Source: Begonia masoniana
Lineage: Eukaryota; Streptophyta; Magnoliopsida; Cucurbitales; Begoniaceae
Assembly: GCA_022432975.1 (NCBI GenBank)
Contig: CM039512.1
Coordinates: forward strand, 2,404,519 to 2,468,518
DNA: 64,000 bases
Direction of reading: 5' to 3'
Shown here: positions 25,131 to 36,667 of the stretch, one piece after another
How positions within the stretch are numbered: the first letter of the stretch is position 1
Layout: the number at the start of each line of letters is the position of its first letter
Translations under genes and position numbers: made by a program
Notes under the pieces: generated by a model
Databases searched by the model: none
What the model was told of the DNA's origin: nothing
What the model saw: the letters and a program-made list of their open reading frames with translations, nothing else

Positions 25131-28100
25131 TTACACAAACAGATCAGGATACTTAGTCATCATATCCTGCTGTCGCTCCCAGGTAGCCTCTTCCACCTCG
25201 TGATTCCGCCATAGAACTTTGACTAGCGGAATTTCTTTGTTGCGTAGAACCTTGATGGAATGCTCCAAAATACGTACTGGCCTCACCTCATAGCTCAAGG
25301 TAGGCTGCACCTCGATCTCTGTAGTCTCTACGATATGCGACGGATCGCGCAAGCACTTCCGAAGCATAGATACGTGAAATACGTCGTGGATACCCTCCAT
25401 AGAAGCCGGAAGCTGCAATCTGTACGCCACTTCCCGATCCTCTTCAGAATAGGAAAGGGTCCCACATATCGAGGGTTTAACTTACCCCTCCTTCCGAATC
25501 TCGCAACGCCTTTGAACGGAGAAACTTTAAGGTAAACCTCGTCACCTTCCTCGAACTCTAGCTCTCTCCGTCTGGTGTCAGCATAGCTCTTCTGTCTGCT
25601 CTGAGCTACCTCGATGCGCTGTCGAATAATGGCAATCTTCTCTGCCATTTGCTGCAGAATCTCAGGTCCAACGACGCTGGCCCTCGCCAACCTCGTCCCA
25701 ATACAGCGGAGATCTGCACTTTCGACCATATAAGGCTTCATACGGAGCCATACCGATAGTAGCCTGGAAGCTGTTGTTGTACGAGAACTCGATCAGTGGC
25801 AAATACCTGCTCCACGATCCTTGAAACTCAAGCACACACGCTCTGTGCATATCCTCCAAAATCTGATTCGTCCTCTCCGTCTGACCATCAGTCTGAGGAT
25901 GGAACGCTGTGCTGAAATTAAGCTGAGTCCCCATCGCTTTGTGTAAGCTCTTCCAGAACTTTGACGTGAATCTCGGATCTCTGTCGGAGACAATAGAAAC
26001 TGGCACGCCGTGCAATCTGACAATCTCCTGTACATAGAGCTCGGCGAGCTGATCCATAGACGATGTCATCTTCACAGGCAAAAAGTGAGCCGACTTTGTC
26101 AATCGGTCCACAATAACCCAAATGCCATCATGGCCTCGCGTAGTCCTCGGGAGCCCCACAATGAAATCCATGGAGATCTGCTCCCACTTCCACTCCGGAA
26201 TCGGCAGTGGTAACAGCGTTCCAGCGGGTCTCCGGTGCTCCGCCTTTACTTGCTGACATACTAGGCAGGTCTCAACGTACTTGGCAACCTCCCTCTTCAT
26301 GTTCGGCCACCAGAAGTGCTGTCTCAAATCCCGGTACATCTTGGTACTCCCCGTAGTCAATGCACATCCTGAGGGTCCCGCCTTTCTTCTTGTCGAATAG
26401 AACAGGCGCACCCAGGGTGAAACACTGGGTCGAATGAAACCTTTCTCCAATAACTCATCGAGCTGAGTCCTCAACTCACTCAACTCGGCTGGTGCCAACC
26501 GGTATGGGTTCTTAAACCTCGGTGCAGAGTTAGGATATACGTCAATAATGAACTCAATCTCCCGGCCTGGTGGTAATCCGGGACGATCATCAAGAAATAT
26601 GCCAGAGAACTCTCTGACAACAGGAATGTCGCTCGGCTTCACTCCGCTGAGCAACTGACAATTAAAGACAAAGGCCAATAAATAGAGCACGCACCTTTGA
26701 ACTGCTCGTTGACCTCCATAGAATAAGAGATAGGCGATCCAGTCAATCGGTTCCTCGCCTGATAGGAAAACTCGGCTTTATCCGGGGGTTGGAAGGTCAC
26801 AATCCCGGAGCGACAATCGATGGTGGCGAAGTGCTGTGCTAGCCAGTCCATCCCCAAAATAAGATCGTACCGCTCTATGCTCATAACTATCAAACGAGCA
26901 TAAAGGGTAATACTCCCCACCGAGACGATATTGCCCTGGAGAATACGATCTGAACGCATATGCTCTCCCGAAGGCAGCATCACACTGTACTCATACCCTG
27001 ACGGCCCAGACTCTAACCCCAATCTAGCCATACATGCAGTCGATACGAAGGAGTGCGTAGCTCCAGTATCCATCAAAGTAAACACAGTAGCGCCCATAAG
27101 CAAAATAGTACCTGCAATCACGGCAGGCTGAGCCTCATCATCAACATCGCCAGGCCCGATCAACGCAAAAACCCTGGGTACAACCCTCCTCTGATCATCG
27201 CCTGGTAAATCTCGACCCGGATGCGGGCAATTTCTAACAAAATGGCCGACTCTGCCACATCTGTAGCATTTGTTCGTGCCAACTCGACACTCGCCACTAT
27301 GTTCTTTCTGGCATCTGGGGCACCAGGGCATCTGAGAAGTCCCCTGTACCTGCTTTCCCTTGCCCCGATCATTTCCTCCCTCAAGAGGTCTCTTCGCACC
27401 CCTAGGCTGTGGCTGAGGTGGCTGTGCTCCAGGCTGCCATCCCTGATTCCGAGACTGAGGACGGATCTCTTGGAAGAAGCCCTTCGCTGGCTCCCTCGGT
27501 TTAACACAAGTGGCCCTGGCAGCCTCTATGTCCAGAGCTCTGGCTGTAACATCAGAATATGGCGCATCAATAATACCTGAGACTACCACGTGCATCCGAA
27601 TCTCCGGATTGAGTCCCTCCATAAAGTGGTGCACCTTCTCCTCATTATCGCTGACCAGGCGAGGTGCGAATCGTGATAAAGCCTCAAATCTCCGAATATA
27701 ATCCGCAACTGAACCAGTCTGCTTCAACTGCGTAAACTCGTTCCTTTTGGCCACTCTCACTGTGCGGCTGAAATACTTGTCGAAGAATAAGAACTTGAAT
27801 CGATCCCAAGTCATAACTGATACGTCCGTCGTTGCCTTGATGGAATCCCACCAGAAACGGGCATCCATCGCTAAGTGAAAGGTAGCATACGCCACCTTGC
27901 TCCCGTTCCCAACCTCGGCATAAGCCAACATGTCCTCCATCACCGGATCCATTCCTCGGCACGCGTCGGATCCGATGACTGGCCTTTCGAATACTGGAGG
28001 CCGTAGGCCTTGAAACCTCTGCATGCCCAGATTACTGGGGACTACCAGCTCCTGAGCCCTCTGATTCTCCGCTGTTGCTCTCGATTTACTAAGTCCGTAA

Positions 28101-28198
28101 TTTGCTGCGCTTGCCGGTCCATATGCTGGGACTGGCGGTCTAATAACTCCGTAAGACGATCCATCGCTGTCGTCTCTAGGATCCCTTCCTCGAACCAT
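25131..28198 (-). pseudogene. Gypsy gag-pol relic B, same RT/RNase H deletion as relic A
   Basis: The domain order matches relic A. Gag and protease share one open frame (28198-26639). The reverse transcriptase start runs into integrase in a second frame (26690-25662), because one base is missing near 26410 relative to relic A. The deletion junction after RMCIDYG in relic A (about 20525) has its counterpart at about 26350 here. The integrase DDE triad is present. The 3' part is split by further single-base differences (about 25430, 25500 and 25681). Confidence 0.9.
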
Positions 28199-28363
28199 AT
28201 TTATAAAAATCCTATAAAATTTAAAACAAGTAATCTCTAAGAAACAAAATCAGCTAAAGCTATAAACAGACTTACAGTTGATGAAGGATGTCCGCGTAGT
28301 GGCTGTGCAGTCGAGCAGTCTACAGAATCGATTTTAAAAACCCGGGGGCTCTGATACCATAAC

Positions 28364-30896
28364 TGTAACACCCCTAATTCCGTACCCGTATAAATTTTTC
28401 ATTTTTTTTTATTTTTACATTTTAAATAAAACTTTAAACGTAACGTTAAAGCGGACTTGAAATCGAAACCGAAACCGGAATCGGAAATCGAAATTCGTTT
28501 GGTAATCATTTGAAATATAAACTAAAACTATTACTAAAACTTATTTAAAACAATTTAGAAATGGGAGGGCAGAACCGTCCGTTGGCAAAAAGGGGAAGGG
28601 GCGATCGATCTCTGCAATTGGCAGAGATCGATCGCTGGAGGCTTGCTTGGAGCAAGCGATCGATCTCTGCTTTTCAGCAGAGATCGATCGCTGCACCCAA
28701 GCATAAGGGCGCGATCGATTCTCTGCTGAATAGCAGAGATCGATCGCTGCACTATGCAGCGATCCTCTCTCTTCTCCACTTCAACCATTTCACCACTTCG
28801 CACTAATGCAATTTAACTCATATAACACTTTACACATAGCTCTCTGGAATCCGATTTCCAGAGAGCACGACATTCCTCCTTTACATTGACATTGCCATGA
28901 TTCACAACCTAAATCTCAACTCCACCATTAAAACTAAAACGTATTCTAAACTCAATCGACTCGAGTCGGACTTTGCGAAGTCCAACTGCGTGGATAGCTC
29001 TAAACATCGAGCATAACCGTATCAACCTAAAACCAATCAAAACATTCATTAAACAGTTAAACCAAAACGTTTTACATACAATTACCAAACGTTATCTAAT
29101 CCCTATCCAGATCCAAACAACTTAAGTATACTATACAATTATCAACTCAAAACATCCCAAAATAAACCCAGATTCAGACATACATCCCCACGGGTCATAT
29201 TGCGCCTCGACTGCCCAGCGCACACCCACGAGCATCATCCATCAACTGCCTCCGACATCAGGAGGAGAACGTCGTCCTCACCTGGATCTACGTCACCTAG
29301 CAGATCACCTACACCATACAGACACATATGAGATATTGAAATCTCAGTAAGCTACGTAATGCAGATGCATGCATGCGTGCGTATGCCATTCAGAAAACGT
29401 TCAGATTACCAATTCAGATTCATTTAACCAATGCCTTTACAGATTCATTTACAGATACATTACAGATACATTACGTCACAGACAGAATTGTCACCGAGAT
29501 CTCAGCCCACTAAATGGAAAGGATACATTCCGCGGTCGAACTACCACTTCCACTTAGATGGGGGGGGTACATGCTCACAAAACCTCAGCCATGCCTGAGC
29601 CCCATCTCGCGTAACCAGAAACAGATTTCAGATTTCAGATTACAGATTACAGATTACTTACAGAGGTTCGTTACTTTTCTTAAAACATGTGCAGAAGTTC
29701 ATTTTCATGACATTTGAAATCCGTGATGCATGAACAGTTCATATAAGCAGAAAGTAAACAACCACGTGCATACATTCATGGCAGTAAAGCAGAACCTATA
29801 ACAACTAACCTAACTACCCAACCAGAGTAACATAAAACAAACAGTTCCTCGAGTATTCCCGAGACGATGACAGAGTATGGTGCAGACCTTTGGGTCAAAG
29901 TAAGTCACGAAAACTTACCTTGAGCGCGCTGGATTTCAAACTTCGTCCACGGGAGTCGTGTCTGAGACAAAACACGATATTTGACGTTAAAACCAATTTA
30001 AACCATAAATGTCCAAATTTCAAAACTTAGCTAAAGAATTCTCTAAATTCTTCACTTAGCTAATTAAGCTTTTCGAACATTAATTATAGCTCGATTATCC
30101 AAGTTAACGAGTTTTCCCCTAAAACCCGAAATTTTACCAATTTATAACTTTTTCACAAATCGACTTTTCTTCGTCCAATAACGTTCGATACGTTCAATAT
30201 ATACGTAATTATAGCTAACCTATTAATTACGAAGCCTAAATCGCGTTTTTAACGGAAAACCTAATTTAAACCCTAACCCTAAATCGAACTAAAACTCGAA
30301 ACAAACGCTCGAGATTGAAGCTACATACCGAGAGTAGCGAGAGAGGAAGAAATGACGAAGATCGGAGGAAAAACGGAGGAGAACGGAGGTCGGAATCGAC
30401 AGAAATCGCCGGCGGCCGTGAGGGAGCTCGCTCACTGTTCGTGCGTTCCAGAGAGAGAAGGAGAGAATGAGTGAAAAAGAATGGTTTGTGATATTTTATA
30501 AATTGATTTTGCAAATTACCATTTTGCCCTTCTTTGATTTTTTCTTCTTTCGTTTCGTTAATTGGCTAACCGTTCGAATTCTCCAAATTTTCAAATTTCG
30601 CCAATACTCCTATTTATCGCTTGGGATTTATTAAAACTGTCCGTTCGTAATTCGGCCCTCGTTCGCTATTTTTACGAGAACGTCTTTTACATTACGAAAA
30701 GGTATTTACTCGAATGTAGTGTTTGATCTCCGAAAATTCCGTAATTTCCTTAAAATTCTTATTATTCGTTAGAATCGTAATGACGCTTTCTTTTTGTGAA
30801 TCGGACCTGATTTAACATATTTACCAAAAATGCCATTAAATAAGGAAATGATAATATAACATAATATATAATCAGTCCGTACAAACCGATATTACA
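28364..30896 (-). repeat. Gypsy LTR c (outer, 5' LTR of the array)
   Basis: At 2533 bp this is the shortest of the three. It differs from LTR a and b mostly by many single-base deletions, for example around 28438, 28585, 28711 and 29041. It ends GATATTACA at 30896 and is followed by unrelated DNA. Confidence 0.92.
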
Positions 30897-31826
30897 AGCG
30901 GAAACTTTTTGAAAACCATGCTGCATGCCAATTTAAACATCCTACCACAACACCACCACAGACAATACATACAAACATACATAACCATACATTCCTAACG
31001 AACTATGATTTTGGCCCAATCACACCCAAGCTACATCTATTTACTGGCCTACTTAGCTAACCTGTACTCATCCCCCGTCGGGACTCTGTTCAACCCTATA
31101 CACCTAACGCATAACATAATTGAACCTGCATTAACCTCATTCAGCAACTCTCCACAAGAAAAACTAGTAGTCCACTAAAACGCACCGTTTTGGCCAAACT
31201 CTAAATCACGTAACTAATCTTACATCTATCAGTTTTGTGACGATTCAAAGCTCTACGGACTCCCATTAGGGATATCTACTTTCTAAAAGGTCTGGACCGT
31301 TCAACCCAAGAATGCCATGGCTTCGGTCTTTTCCACAAACAAAACTGCCCTACACACTTCAAAATCCAGATTTTATGCCACTTCCCAAAATCCACCTCCT
31401 CATCCATAACTATCCAATCATCATTAACATCTAAACATCCAAGAAAACTACGGAACTCTAATTTCATGAACCCTAAACTCACGCCAAAACCTTAACCCCA
31501 ACTCCACAAAACTCATCATACTCCACTCATAACTCCCCCCTTGTTTCCCCCCCTTCTATCTAAACACACCATAGGAAAATGGATAGTGATTTGCCTTAGA
31601 TGATGGTTTTTTTATGTACATTATTCTATGCGATTGGTTTAAATTATGAAATTGGAATAAAATTTCTCATAACAAAATTTTGGTTCGCTCTCAATTAATA
31701 CTTTTCTTATCTTTTCCTAGCAGAATCGATTTTTTGTAATTTATAATTCTGTTTTGTCTTGGTGTTTTGGTTTATTTTATTTCAACATCGAAGACTTGTG
31801 TTTTACGTCTATTTTTTATTATTTAG
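30897..31826. other. Intergenic DNA, nothing recognised
   Basis: No conserved domain was recognised. A 68-codon minus-strand open frame (31276-31482) is rich in Trp and Lys but has no family resemblance that I can name. It may be a remnant of an unrecognised repeat. Confidence 0.5.
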
Positions 31827-32414
31827 GAAAAGATCTTGAAGACTACGATAGTAACATTGAGGAAGATATCAACGTAAAAAGGTACAAATTTTCAATCAAA
31901 AATTAGTTTTATATATTATTGCGCATTCACTTACAACGAGCTTTGGGAATGATATGACGGCCAAATATATACAAGAATTTTATGTTTGCATGCATTCGAG
32001 TATATATCGGTTTCAGGGGGGCTGCAGGGGAATTTGCTTCCAACGAGATTGTAGGCATAGACGGAATCATGCATTGTAGGAGAAGGTCGGTAGTCGCTAC
32101 TTAAATTGATGAGTTGGTTTTTTAGATAAAGACACTATACGTTGATTTGGTATGCTTTAGTAGATAGTAATCTGGTATAATTTGGCGGCACATGAGTTTT
32201 CTCTACCATGAGGCAGTAGTTAAAGAAAGATCAGGTTATTGCAATAAATTTAAGAGTTGCCCATGTGGATATGCTTATATCCAATATGTTTATATTTTAA
32301 TATAGCTGCTAACAAAGAGAGGGATCCACAAGTTAGTGACCAATATCAGTGACCATATCGAGAAGTTAGTTCAAAAATCGAAAGGAGCACATGAGAATCG
32401 TTCTCCTAAAGATG
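31827..32414 (+). pseudogene. Three phase-compatible exon-like segments of an unrecognised gene, ending at the gap
   Basis: Candidate exons 31827-31881, 32017-32085 and 32350-32414 each lie between AG and GT and join in one frame. The peptide includes KDLEDYDSNIEEDINVK, then GEFASNEIVGIDGIM, then DHIEKLVQKSKGAHENRSP. It is hydrophilic and acidic then basic, with no family that I recognise. The last GT touches the assembly gap, and beyond the gap there is only satellite DNA, so the rest of any gene is not visible. It could be the end of a real gene or chance. Confidence 0.33.
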
Positions 32415-32416
32415 GT

Positions 32417-32516
32417 NNNNNNNNNNNNNNNNNNNNNNNNNNNNNNNNNNNNNNNNNNNNNNNNNNNNNNNNNNNNNNNNNNNNNNNNNNNNNNNNNNNN
32501 NNNNNNNNNNNNNNNN
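32417..32516. other. Assembly gap of exactly 100 N
   Basis: The run is 100 unknown bases, a conventional placeholder for a gap of unknown length. It abuts a satellite array on its right. Confidence 0.99.
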
Positions 32517-33480
32517 CAGTATTTTTTTGGAACAAATCGAGTTGGTAGTGAGTTTCTTAGTACTTCATCAAAGACAGGTAGCGAAGTCTTAAGTACGCGT
32601 CCATGAATCGTATTAGGGACATCAATACAACTTCATTCTCTCACTTCAAATTAATACCGTGAAGGTGAAATGATAGCTTAGTTCTTCACCACAAGTCATG
32701 AATAACATTGAACTTCGATTTGCTTGATAACTTTCGTTTCTTTTGGAACAATCGATTGCAGTGAAGTTTCTTATACTTCACTAAAATGTATTACAAGTCT
32801 TCTTTTACGCTCGCCATATAAGCCTATGGACCCTCACTACACGTCGTTCCGTCTATTACGTCAGCGTTTAAACCTTGAAGGTTAAATGATAACCTAGTTT
32901 CTAACCACAAGTCTGTAAAAGTGAACCTTAATTCCGTAATACGTTCAGTTATTTTCAACAAATCGATTGAAGTGAAGTTTCTTATACATCAACACACACA
33001 TTACTGCGTCTTAATTACGCGTCTATGAAGGTTATGGGACGGCAATACACTGTCGGTCTCATCATTTTAAATTCAAACCTTAAGGTGAAATAACATACGT
33101 AGGTTCTAAACCACAAGTCATGTAACAGTGGACTCATTTTGCTTGATTACGTTCAGGTCTTTTGGAACAAATCAATTGAAATGAAGTGTCTTATACGGTC
33201 ATCAATTTGCATTAGTAAGCTTAATTACGCATCCATGAAGCTTATGGGACCACAACACTCCTCTCATCACTTTTAAGAGTTTAAACCCTTGACGTGAAAT
33301 GGATAACTTTTGTTCTAAACCACAAGTCATGTAACAGTGAAAACTCATTTGCTTGATACGTCATTTCTTTTGGAACAATTGATTGAAGTGAAGTTTCTTA
33401 ACCACTTCATCAATCAAACGCATTACTATGTCTTAATACGCTCCATAAAGCTTATTGGGACGTTAAACCGTCGTTCATTT
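32517..33480. repeat. Satellite-like tandem repeat, period about 210 bp, at least 4.5 diverged units
   Basis: The motif ttttggaacaaatcgattg recurs, in altered forms, near 32525, 32741, 32952, 33161 and 33369. Spacing is about 208-216 bp. Each unit also carries a cttcatcaat-like segment, an attacgcgtccatgaag-like segment and accacaagtcatgtaacag. Units differ from each other by many substitutions and indels. The array runs into the gap on its left. Confidence 0.85.
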
Positions 33481-33686
33481 CTTTGTGGTTAGTTTGGTCA
33501 CTTAGTTGAAGTGTGGAAAGAGTAATTTGTACCTGATGTTTTTATTTTGGGGATTCTAAGGTCACATCCAATTGCAAGAGGGGAAGGTGATTAGTTCCAA
33601 TGAAGTTTATTACGTGAGATACAATGTTAAAATTAACTGGTATCATTTATTTATATTTTATGATAATAATTTAATTATATTTTTTA

Positions 33687-34209
33687 GGGTAAAGTGTAAT
33701 TTGGTCCCTACAACTAGGTGAAATTGACAATTTACACCGTAAACTTGAATATAGGCAAGAACAACCTTAATGTATTGACAATGAGCAATATGACCCCTAC
33801 CGTCATATTTTCCATCAAAAAGTAATATTTTTTTACTTGTTTATTTTTTTTTCCAAAATGCCCCTCACTTGACCGAACCGGACCGGACCGATTCGGTTAA
33901 TTGCACTCTGATTTTTTATTTTTATTTTTAATTCTATTCCTCTGTCCTCTCTTTTTCAAGAAATGGGGTTTTAAAAAAAAAAAAACAAAGTGGAATTAGC
34001 CAAACGCCTGGTCCGATTCGGTCCAATGAGAGACATTTCGAGGAAAAAAAATGAACAAATGAAAAAATGTTACTTTTTAATGAAAAATATGACGATATGG
34101 GTCATATTGCCCATTATCAATACATTAAAGTTGTTCTTGCCTATTATTCAAGTTTACGGTGTAAATTGTTCATTTCTCCTAGTTGTAGGGGCCAAATTGC
34201 ATTTTACCC
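33687..34209. mobile_element. Short long-TIR MULE derivative, 523 bp
   Basis: It starts GGGTAAAGTG and ends in TTTTACCC. Arms of roughly 180-190 bp are inverted repeats of each other and resemble the arms of the 3.1-kb MULE at 9019-12112 (shared CCCTACAACTAGGTGAAAT and ACAATTTACACCGTAAACTT words). A perfect 9-bp target duplication, tatttttta, lies at 33678-33686 and 34210-34218. There is no coding capacity. It lies about 480 bp beyond the stop codon of the complete chromomethylase. Confidence 0.9.
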
Positions 34210-34218
34210 TATTTTTTA

Positions 34219-34690
34219 ATATTATCTAGTTGTTTATTTAAATAAGAGATCGTAAGATTAAGAAATATCAATAATTTTAAAAAATTATTCTAAGATGAAA
34301 GAAAAGATATCTCTTGTACGTATACATTATCTTTGTATTATTTCAATTTTACTTTTGTTCTCTTACTTTGATTAAATCTTACAGGGTTCATACTCCATAA
34401 TTCCACTTCAATTCCTAGTCCAAAGTAGGCTAAAAATGTTCTTTGCATCACTAGAAGGGGAATTTGTTGCTAATGTTGAAATTCTAAGATCTTATTCCTA
34501 CTGCATTAAATCATCTAGATGCAATCAGTAAATAGTAATTCAATCTAATATTAATTATAAACCATATAGAAGGTCCAAATCCTGAGGTACAAGAATTGAT
34601 TATAAAGAATGTGACAGATTATAATCAACTCTACCATACATCATTAGAATGGTGGAATGAATATTAAGTTATAATCTCTTATTGGAAGAA
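34219..34690. other. 3' flank of the complete chromomethylase
   Basis: AT-rich DNA downstream of the TGA at 34691-34693, probably including the 3' UTR on the minus strand. No terminator or poly(A) signal can be fixed with confidence. Confidence 0.4.
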
Positions 34691-36667
34691 TCAAGCATCA
34701 TCTTCAGAAGATGCAGAAGAATGACGTTCATTTAAGAGAGGAAAATTATTGGGAAGTGTAAAAAGGGGTTCATCTGAAGCCAAACCTTGACAAGCTAAAC
34801 CCAAGGCATAACCCAGTGCGCGAGCAACTGGAACTGCTACTGCATTCCCTACTTGTACGTACCTAAAATATTAAAGCATAATTTATACTGAAAATGGCAA
34901 GATGAGTATTTAAGTGTGAAACCAAGTTGCTTCTACACGTCAAGCTAGTCAAAATGTGCGAAGAATCTGTAGCAACGTTGATAGGTGTCTCCTCTTTGTT
35001 GTCCAGAAAAGCTTTTCCAAACAATTAATATCAATTATGATTTTATGTTAGAGAAATGAGTATCGTACTGTTTCTTGTCTAAGAGGCCATTATAGCAATG
35101 ATGAAAGACAGGTTTAAGATGCAATCATTTTACTAGAACACTTAAGAATGTTGCCACAGCTATAAATTGACTAAATAAAACAAGGGTTTGATTCATCCAG
35201 GGTGTTATTGCCACCTAAAGGATTAGCACTTGGTAGAAGTGTCAAGTATGAATATATTTCTTGTTAAATCGAAATGAATGTGGGATGCTCTACACCAACA
35301 AGGCAGCTTAGCTATAATTTGTAGAATTACATAATCAGAACATTTGCTTGATCATGGTTCACCACATCAATTTTACACAAATATTAGGTAACATTCTGAT
35401 AGAGTTACAATGAAGTACACTTGAGAAGATGAAATGGTGTTATTTAATTGTCTTTTATAATTCTTAGATAATATCTTAATTATATTTTTTGATATTTTTT
35501 AGATGTTTTTATTCAAACAAGAGATTATAGCGCAAGAAAGGATTATCTTTTGAAAAAATAGTCTAAAGAAAAAGCTAGTCAATTTCTCGAACGTCAGCTT
35601 ATTTTATAATTTGAACTCGTTTTTTATTTTATTATTATATGAGGTTCGTATCATATTCTTTACACCTTTAAGCATTTTTAAATTACCTTTATTTTTTGTT
35701 CTTTCTAATGTGCAAGACAACATAGCAACCTGTTGAATCCTGACCTTTTCTTATCCTCCCCTTAAATTTTACAACTTTGATAGACTTTGTTGTTTATTTA
35801 AAAAAAAAAAAGAAAAAGAAATAAGTACCTTTCTTTTACTGGTCCACTGAGCTTGTAATAGTCCGGAAAACCTTGCAGTCTCGCATTTTCACGAATCGAA
35901 AGTACTCTGTCTTGTTCAGGATGCAAAATTGCCTGTCCAACAAAATGTATAAATATGGGTGATGGTCCCGAGTTGATTCTATACTTTCATGTACGCATAA
36001 GTAACATTAAATCAAAGAGAAACTAACTTGATTGTGTGGCTCCGCGCGTGTAACTACTGTTGGGACTGTCTCATCCCACCATAAACGAGCAAAAGGCCTA
36101 CAGAATGTGGAAAAAGAGAGGATATGAAAACCAAGTCTACTGAAGAACCATTATGCTGCTAATAAGTAAATCTAAAACTTACTTAGTTGACGATCCATGC
36201 TTGAAGCTCATAGCATAATCTGGAACCTGTCAATTTAAATGGGTAGCTTATATATGTCATGCCAAAAAAAATGTGAAATTAAACGAAAGTATAAAGAAGC
36301 GGCTTTTTGAGACGTTCATAACAAAAGGTTAAATAGTTAAACAAGATTACCAAAGGTTTCCCTGAGTCAAGATACACTCTCTCGATATCAGGATCCCATT
36401 CCACTTTATTATCAGGACGCACACGCACGCCAGGAAGATCTCGAAAATTAGCTCCCTGATGAATAAAAAGGTATGAGCTAAGATAATGGAATGCCACTTG
36501 AATCAAGCGACTACTGCTATATGATTGGTAAATGACAGTAAAAGAAAATACCTTCCTCTTAGGAATCTGACAGACACGTTGATAATCATCTGAATTCAAT
36601 TCAAGGGAACGATGATCATAGAGCATGTATTCTGAAGGTTTTGACTTTGGTGATGAGTCCAGCAGTT
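34691..36667 (-). CDS. CMT3: 3' exon block (exons 16-21) of the complete chromomethylase
   Basis: This block is part of the same gene and is listed apart because 15.5 kb of transposons separate it from exon 15. Exon 16 (36552-36667) begins with two bases that complete the Glu codon left open by exon 15. It encodes the YDHRSLELN and RVCQIPKRK segments. Exon 17 encodes [10 protein letters not shown]. Exon 18 is only 44 nt. Exon 19 carries motif IX ([17 protein letters not shown]). Exon 20 carries the [16 protein letters not shown] target-recognition end. Exon 21 carries motif X ([14 protein letters not shown]) and an acidic C-terminus ending at TGA 34691-34693. Without this block the enzyme would lack part of its S-adenosylmethionine-binding fold. 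Confidence 0.93.

Larger units (their letters stand above)
16708..30896 (-). mobile_element. Tandem Ty3/gypsy array: LTR - internal - LTR - internal - LTR
   Basis: Three near-identical LTRs (16708-19268, 22538-25090, 28364-30896) separate two near-identical internal regions (19269-22537, 25091-28363). All are on the minus strand. Primer-binding sites for initiator tRNA-Met lie at 22522-22533 and 28348-28359, and a polypurine tract is at 19269-19281. This arrangement is expected from unequal recombination between LTRs of identical elements. The outer flanks (gtatc at left, agcgg at right) do not form a target duplication. The C-terminal chromodomain-like region suggests a chromovirus, perhaps of the Tekay/Del clade. 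Confidence 0.92.

Noticed and set aside
31276..31482. 68-codon minus-strand open frame
   Set aside because: Short, no recognised family, and no splice or promoter context. It is recorded only as part of an unassigned stretch.
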